Positions 57,662 to 64,000 of a DNA stretch of 64,000 nt are shown here, in pieces. The notes below the pieces were generated by a model. The model ran no database searches. It had not been told where the DNA came from and was given only the letters and a program-made list of their open reading frames with translations. This DNA comes from Paratinospora sagittata (lineage: Eukaryota; Streptophyta; Magnoliopsida; Ranunculales; Menispermaceae). The first letter of the stretch is position 1. Every line of letters begins with the position of its first letter. Location of the stretch: contig CM069606.1 in assembly GCA_035771175.1 (NCBI GenBank), positions 32,551,316 through 32,615,315 on the forward strand, written 5' to 3'. Position numbers and translations under genes: made by a program.

Positions 57662-59060
57662 TGTTGGCCCAAAAATGTCTAAGAGGGGGCTGAATTGGAT
57701 GATTTAGTAGGTTATACCTTTTAATAAAATCAATTTACAGATTTAAACAAGTTATAACATATGATAATGAAGAACAATAAATAACAAATGAATACAAAAA
57801 ATTTATAGTGGTTCGGTTTTTGCTTACCTCCACTACTTAATCTTCCTAATTAGAATTTTTTTCAAGCTCCACTATCAAACCCTCTTCACAGGTGAGGATT
57901 AAACCTTTACAGTTTCTCAACTTATGAGTGTGAGAACAATCGATACACTCTGAGCAACACTAGCTCAATTTTGTGACTCCCTGTCACTTTACAAATAAGT
58001 TACAAGAGTAGGGATTGATTCTTTTACCACGAATCAATGAAATACTTACAACGCAATATGAACCTCAATGCAACTAAGATTCAACAAAAAATTTGAGTTT
58101 AGGTACAACTGAAAGTTGAGGTTCTTCTTTTCTATTTTTCTTCGATTTTCAAAAGATTGAAGTTCATGATCAAACAAATCCATAAAGGATGTTTTGAAAT
58201 CAGAGTAACAAATCAATATTTTGATCTTTTTTAAAATAGAAAAATGACTAATATTCAAAGAGTTTGAGCACAGAGATTTTCTAAGTGTTGAGTTGTATTT
58301 TCAACAGCTCATAGTTGCAAATACATAAAGAGTGCGTTTAGGGTTTCAATCTCCCAAAAACCCTAATGCTTTGATTTGAATTTCAAATGTAACGGTAAAA
58401 AACTTTCACCAAAATGTGGAATTTTATAACGTTGAAACATTTCTGCAAATTTTGCGCTTATATGAAAATAGAAATGTTTAGAAAAAGTGGACAGTGCACA
58501 GGTGACACACTGCTCAGAAGATTTTTCGACAATTTTGCATTAGCGTCCTACTATGGCACTAGCATACAAGATCCAGAAGATCAAGTTGGTGCAATAGTGT
58601 CCTGGCGCGACATTAGCGTCTTATTGGAACGTTAACTTGAAAATCAAGTTGTTCACAGTTTGCTCAAAGAGGGCGCTAATCCAGTACTAGAGTCCTGGCA
58701 AACTTGACTTCCAATTTCCTAGAAACTCGGGGAGGGCACTAATCAAGCATTAGTGTCCTATTGGACTTAACAACTAGTTTCCTAGAATGACAGGGAGGGC
58801 GCTAATCAAACATCAATGTCCTACTTGAAAATATGTCCATGCGTTTCAAGAAACTAGTAGCGTCTTGATGGAGAGGTAGCGCCCTGTAATGTTGGCTCGA
58901 TATTAAATGACTAGCCACTGCATTAGCGTCCTGAACCTCCATCAGCGTCCTCATAGACACTAGACATGATTTTCTTGATTTCTCAATCTTTGAAATCCGA
59001 TTAAATCAAAAAACATATTTTGTTTTACAGATCAAATCAAACACTTGGAAAAACATTCAA
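57662..59060 (+). mobile_element. LTR-like element, family E, copy 2
   Basis: It starts TGTTGGCCCAAAAATG, directly inside the RNase H frame of copia C (left flank GCTAC), and follows copy 1 (11971): AAGAGGGGGCTGAATTGG, AGTGGTTCGG, CTACTTAATCTTCC and CACAGGTGAGGATTAAACC. Its second half has many GGGCGCTAAT/ATTAGTGTCCT motifs. The right end is masked by the LTR at 59061. Confidence 0.55.
58535..58965. repeat. dispersed GGGCGCTAAT / ATTAGYGTCCT inverted motifs
   Basis: At least ten occurrences, often paired as small hairpins (for example AGGGCGCTAATCAAACATCA followed by ATGTCCT, about 58797-58822). Spacing is irregular, roughly 40-70 bp. It lies in element E copy 2. Confidence 0.75.
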
Positions 59061-61776
59061 GGTCACGACTCACTATCCGTGACGTCATTACCGGCATAGA
59101 ACTCCGGGTATATCCTTCCTCGATATACACAGTGTCCCGATAAGCCTTCTAACCACATACCACAATCCCAAAAACAACATCAAACACATGGACATAAATA
59201 AGATCATCAATATAATGCATACCCAAAATGACAACCAAAAAATTCCTCAAAGTCCATAGTGTTCAAAAGTACAAAATTATACCCAACCACAAATATAAAC
59301 CCATCTAAATGTTAAGTATAAACCTTAGGTGTTATTTAATACAATTTATCAAAATACATATAAATGTACTAACACCTACATCACAGAGGTACGGGAAATG
59401 CTCCGCAGCTATGCTTTCCCTTTCCCTTCCTATCCGATTTTGAAAAGATAGGGATGAGGAGTGAGCTACAACAAGCTCAATGAATGTCCTCTACAAGTGG
59501 CAACATATATATGCACTTAGATAAAACATTGCAAGATCATTAAAACAGTTTAAATAACATGGTGATACACAAGATTACGTACATGTCAAATATATTGCAT
59601 CATGTCATAACCAAGACAATGCATATCATTTTATAAACATGCACATGCAATCCTAAACACTTCCTGAGTAAGTGTTAATCCAAAGGCCGGAGTGCGTGAC
59701 ACCCCTTGCCCGATTGACCTCTTACCCGTAATCTAATAGGATTTCTGGGGTCGTGTAGCTAATAAGATCACCCCACTGAGACAAGTATCATGTCTAGGCG
59801 ATCCTATCTACATAAGCCATAAAACCCTCTGCAAGGTCCACAACTGGGAATTACCATCCAACGCAATGGAATTCCCTAAAAGAGAATCCCATGCTAGGAG
59901 ATCCAGCCCACATTGCTTTCTCAACTGGACATGCTCAAATACATTTCATGAATCATTAAATCATGTATACTACATTAGATAAACATTTAATAAACTCATT
60001 TATACTACAATGTCACATATAGAAATCACAAGTAAAGAAACACTCACAAATCGATTGGCTAGACTTAGCCAATCCAATCCAACCACAAGAAGTACTAGAA
60101 TGCACCAAACCACTCCTAAGCACCTCAACCACCAATTAGCCTATTTGGGTTATTTAGATCAATTCCAATCCCTGCACATGACATGGTTTATACAATACTA
60201 AAGTCAATCCAAAAGTGTGCCCAACAACCATGTTTAAACCCAATTCAATAGCCAATTAAGATTCTAGAATGGTTATACACATGAGCTAATTCTATATTGC
60301 TCAATTCAACCATTTAATATCAAATTAGACCATACTTAACCCAATTGAATGCAATAGGTTGATCCTCATGATCCAACCACTATAATACAAGGAATTTAAT
60401 CTTAAATAGAGTTAATTAGACTAATTTCATGTCAATTTCATCAATTGACATCAACTAGGTCAAAATCCCCAAATTTGGGAAATTTCTCAAATCACATGGC
60501 CTAGGCCAAAATTACACTACACCTAGAGTTTCCAGTAAGTAAGATTAGTAAATCGAACTACCAAACATCCACATTTACTCATCTAATCAACATAGATTAC
60601 ATGCAACTTGAATGAAAAACCGTAAGTCCATAACCTAGGTTTAGGTCAAATACATGGCTAAACATTAAGTACACTTCTAATTCAATGCATTGTTCGGATG
60701 TAGCAAACTACGAAACGAAATATCCAATAACTAAATTAACCGTTATGATTCAAGAACATGAAGAGACAAACCTACTGTCCAAAATTGAGTTAAATCTAAC
60801 TGTAGATCAAAGAGAAATGTTATTTTGATTAAGACAGCTCTAATTGAACGATTTCTCCTCTCTTGCTGCAAATACTTGAATTCAAACAATTATATCTTCC
60901 AAAATACTCAACTAGTCAAAATCTTACCCGTTCATAATGTAACACGTTCAGTTTTGAACCATGTTATGATGTGTCACATGCATCCAACGGTAGATTTAGG
61001 AGACCCAACCGTTTGATCTAAATTGTGCGAGAAATCCAGATTTTTCGACCAGCTGTGTTTGAGAGGTTATATCTCTCAGAAGAAAATTCCAATCAAGATC
61101 TCCACCGACCATAATGAAGAAACATAGGAGACGAACTGGCTGAAAGATTTTCAGCTTGATCCGACCACGGATCTAAGAGATCAAACATCTGATCAAAACA
61201 TTGCTAAGACTTCCCTTCAAGCTACTTTCTCTCTCTTTCTCTTATCTTCTTTTCTCTCAACCTTACTCTCTTAAAAACGTCCCCCTAGAAGAAAATGAGA
61301 GATTGAGACACATGTTACACCCACATGTACCTATTTTGCCAAGTATTGATCATGCTCCAACACCATGCCAAGTGTTTGCTCAAGGGCTCATTTGTTAGCC
61401 ACATGGCCTTTACCCAATCACAACCTCACATGTGAGTTGTTAACCAATCCACTAATTCCAACAATTCTATCATTTCTTCATTTATTTAATCAATACATGC
61501 CCATTTCAAATCATGGTCCAATTGGCCCTATTATACAGTTAATAACACATACATTAATATTAATATGTCGCTATTAATATATTACTTTAGTGATGTGTAT
61601 TATTATCACTATTAATGTCATTAGCACATAAATAAAAATATTAATAATGATAATTCTCTAAAATAGCATGCAAAGACACTTGAACCAACATGCGTCGAGC
61701 ATCAAATACGTATACGTACATGTATACAGATCCTCTACGGGTCATGATGACATCATTCTAAGGTACAAGCGTTACA
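59061..61776 (-). mobile_element. 3' LTR of a gypsy element, family D copy 2 (mosaic)
   Basis: It starts GGTCACGACTCACTATCCG and ends AAGCGTTACA, next to a polypurine tract (AACTTGGGGAGAAT, complement of 61777-61790) and the end of a pol frame, so it is a 3' LTR on the minus strand. The left part (59061-60660) follows family D copy 1 (12923). The part 60670-61250 follows LTR G instead (CATCCAACGGTAGATT, GCGAGAAATCCAGA, CGACCAGCTGTGTTTGAGAG, ATCAAGATCTCCACCGACC). An LTR mosaic. Confidence 0.8.
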
Positions 61777-61883
61777 ATTCTCCCCAAGTTAAGAGTATTT
61801 TTGTCCTCAAAAAAAAATCAAGAGAACTAACCTCAGTCGGTAAAGAGATCGAGGAACTGCTCCCTCATCTGGTCCTCATGCTC
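61777..61883 (-). pseudogene. last codons of a gypsy pol
   Basis: The minus strand reads EHEDQMREQFLDLFTD then TGA, the usual end of a chromodomain-type gypsy polyprotein (W..EDxMRxxYPHLF), followed by the polypurine tract and LTR at 61776. It is cut off at 61884 by another LTR, so only about 16 codons are left. Confidence 0.65.
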
Positions 61884-64000
61884 TATAACACCCCGTAATT
61901 TTAATTAAATACATACGTTGAAGTACGCATATATCGAGATGTATAATACACATATTTTATACGTAGGTGCTCAATATATGCGTGATAAGACATGTATTTG
62001 ATACGCAGGAACTAAATATATGCGTGTATGAAATACATGCTATAATTAAGGAATATGAGCAGATAAATAAAATTATTAAATAAATAAGATAAGTTTAATA
62101 AGGTGAATGAGAGTTATTTACTTAAGAGGCTTTGAAAGCAGGGGATGGTATTAAATGAGCTTGCTATCTCATTCTCTCACTTTTTAATCACTTTTTCCTC
62201 TCTCTCTCAAAATCTCTCTTCAACGTTTAAAAAAAAAAAAAAACAAAACAAAACAAAGAGAAAGAAAGAATGGGAGAAGGACGAAAGAAGAGCCGAGAAG
62301 AAGGAAGAGAGGAAAAAGGAGAGAAACGCGGGATTCGCGTCAAATCGGGGCTTGCGGTAAGCGATTTTCACTCTATTTCTTCGTGAAATTCATATCTAAG
62401 CTAGATGTAACGATTCTAGCGGAGTAATTTTTGCTGTGGGAGCCCTTTTACGGCGTTTTTAAAAATTGGAGTTTTTACCCAACGTGAATAAAAATCCGCT
62501 AGGAAGGTTGGAAAACACTTCCAAGGCTGCAGGAACTTTAAATATATGGTTAGATTGAATTTATGTGTTCATTTGGAATTTTTATAGCTATTAGAAAGTT
62601 TGTTGGAATTTAGAGTTTCGATTGGAGACCATTTGAATCATTTAAAACCCAATGAACCTCTAGTTTAAGGCTATAGAATTGTAGAATGAACTGTTGCGAG
62701 TCCATTGATGCTAAGTTCATGATTTTTGGAGACCGTTTGACAATTTTAGTAAAATTTACATGTTGCCAATGAATAGTGACGACATAAACAGTGACGTGAA
62801 TAGTACTATGATCATATCTAGTTAATAAAACAGAATTAGAATCTAATGAAACTCCGGTTTGATATCATAGAATCGTAGAGAATTGAATTCTGGATGTTTC
62901 GATGTTAAGATCATGATTTTTGGATATGATTTGATATTTTTAGTAATTAAATATATGATTTTGGTGAGTAAAATTCACTGTCGTGACCTTTGCGAACGTG
63001 TAAAACCTCAATAAAACACCCGTTGAAGGTAGTAGAATGATAGAATGACTGATTTTACACGTGTCGATGTGGACAGAATAATTTTAGGAATGTTCTAGAT
63101 TTTTAATAAAATTAATATATGCTCCAGTAGAAAAATAAATTGAGAATTAGTGAAAATATGAAATGGAAAATCTATTTTCACTGTTCTTTCTTGTGAAAAT
63201 ATCTACATTGACCACATAAACGAGATAGTAGTTTCTTCAACGGTTTATGAGTCCTAAAGTGAGTTGGAATCTAAATTTACAGAATGAGTATAAGATTATT
63301 CAGGTTGATATTTATTCTTAATGATTTAAAGTGAGTTGAGAAATTGAAGATGTAAATAGATATGAATAAATGAAATTGAATTATGGAGTGGTTGTGACAG
63401 GTTGAATTAGTTGGATATAAATTAGAGTTGGACTTGAAAGCGACGGTGATGGTATTTAAGTTGAAAGTCATGTACTGTGAGTATATTTTCTTGATTTTGA
63501 TTCTTATATGGCATTTTATATATATGAACTGTTTGAATGTAAATATGATATGCATATATTGTTGCATTGTGTTTTAATTTGCATTCATAAATGATATTTT
63601 TAGCATTGGAGCATGAGAGACTTGCAAAGGCAAGTTGGTGTCATTTCGTTAGGAATTAGACCTGGATGAGTCTTATGCGTAACCTTATTGTCAGTAGGCC
63701 TGTCCTAACAAGGATTGGAGATTCTTGGAATGACCGTGAATTGGGTAATGAGAGGCTGTGGCTACCTTGTAACGGCCATACAAGGGTTAGACCCGCTCTC
63801 TTGTCTTGAAGGAGGGAGATTGTGGATTTCGTGAAAAAAAAGATGCATTGTTTTCTTGAAAACTAATGAAAATTATGTTGTTGACATGTATACTACATTC
63901 GTTGAATGATGCATGTGTTTAATACTTGTTTGAAATGATTTGAAATGTCATATTTTTCTAAACGTATATAATTGCCATATAAAGAAGTATATTCACTGAG
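61884..64000 (+). mobile_element. gypsy-type LTR F (runs out of the window)
   Basis: TATAACACCCCGTAATTTT is a slightly decayed TGTAACACCCCG LTR start. Plus orientation is shown by ATATTCACTGAG at the end of the window, the R/U5 landmark also seen in LTR X near 36380. A ~48-bp duplication (ATATATGCGTG, CATGTATTTTATACG type) is at 61925-62040. Three diverged units of ~190 bp (ATAGAATYGTAGA ... AAGWTCATGATTTTTGG) lie at 62640-63110. No coding sequence in view. Confidence 0.65.

Overview
The window reads as nuclear DNA of a flowering plant, most likely a eudicot. It is AT-rich, has very few host genes, carries one GT-AG-spliced plant bHLH gene, and is dominated by nested Ty1/copia and Ty3/gypsy retrotransposons together with tRNA-derived SINEs, an L1-type LINE and small inverted-repeat DNA elements. 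I cannot name the species.

Layout. 1-514: 3' end of a spliced coiled-coil gene. 1390-3703: relic of a minus-strand copia element (5' LTR, leader with an array of small hairpins, decayed gag). 3900-11760: a plus-strand copia element A, cut open by a solo LTR (5958-10842), which holds a second solo LTR (6291-9896), which holds a fold-back element (6535-7707); a Tourist-like MITE (10106-10632) also sits in the outer LTR and a SINE (4884-5051) in the copia integrase region. 11780-15060: LTR pieces of three families. 16049-18593: 3' end of a gypsy element (pol end, polypurine tract, 3' LTR), followed 116 bp later by an inverted solo LTR of the same family (18710-20029).

20030-30960 is the most gene-like part: a two-exon bHLH transcription factor gene at 22234-23340, with SINEs, MITEs and AT-rich spacer around it. 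30960-33165 is a 5'-truncated LINE.

34320-54546 is a second nest. A minus-strand copia element B is split twice: by a solo LTR in its RNase H region (34820-36895, perfect 5-bp target duplication) and by an LTR of the same family between protease and integrase (39579-54212). Inside the latter lies a Tekay-like gypsy element with two ~3-kb LTRs and one uninterrupted 1573-codon gag-pol frame (44462-49183), joined to a decayed partial second copy (39602-41339). 56772-64000 holds the 3' end of a third copia element, interrupted by LTRs of the families seen at 11971 and 12923, then the end of another gypsy pol and a plus-strand LTR that leaves the window.

Only two genes look like host genes (the coiled-coil fragment and the bHLH gene). 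The rest is transposable-element biology: the target duplications and interrupted reading frames allow much of the insertion order to be read from the sequence. All calls come from reading the sequence; no database search or alignment program was run.
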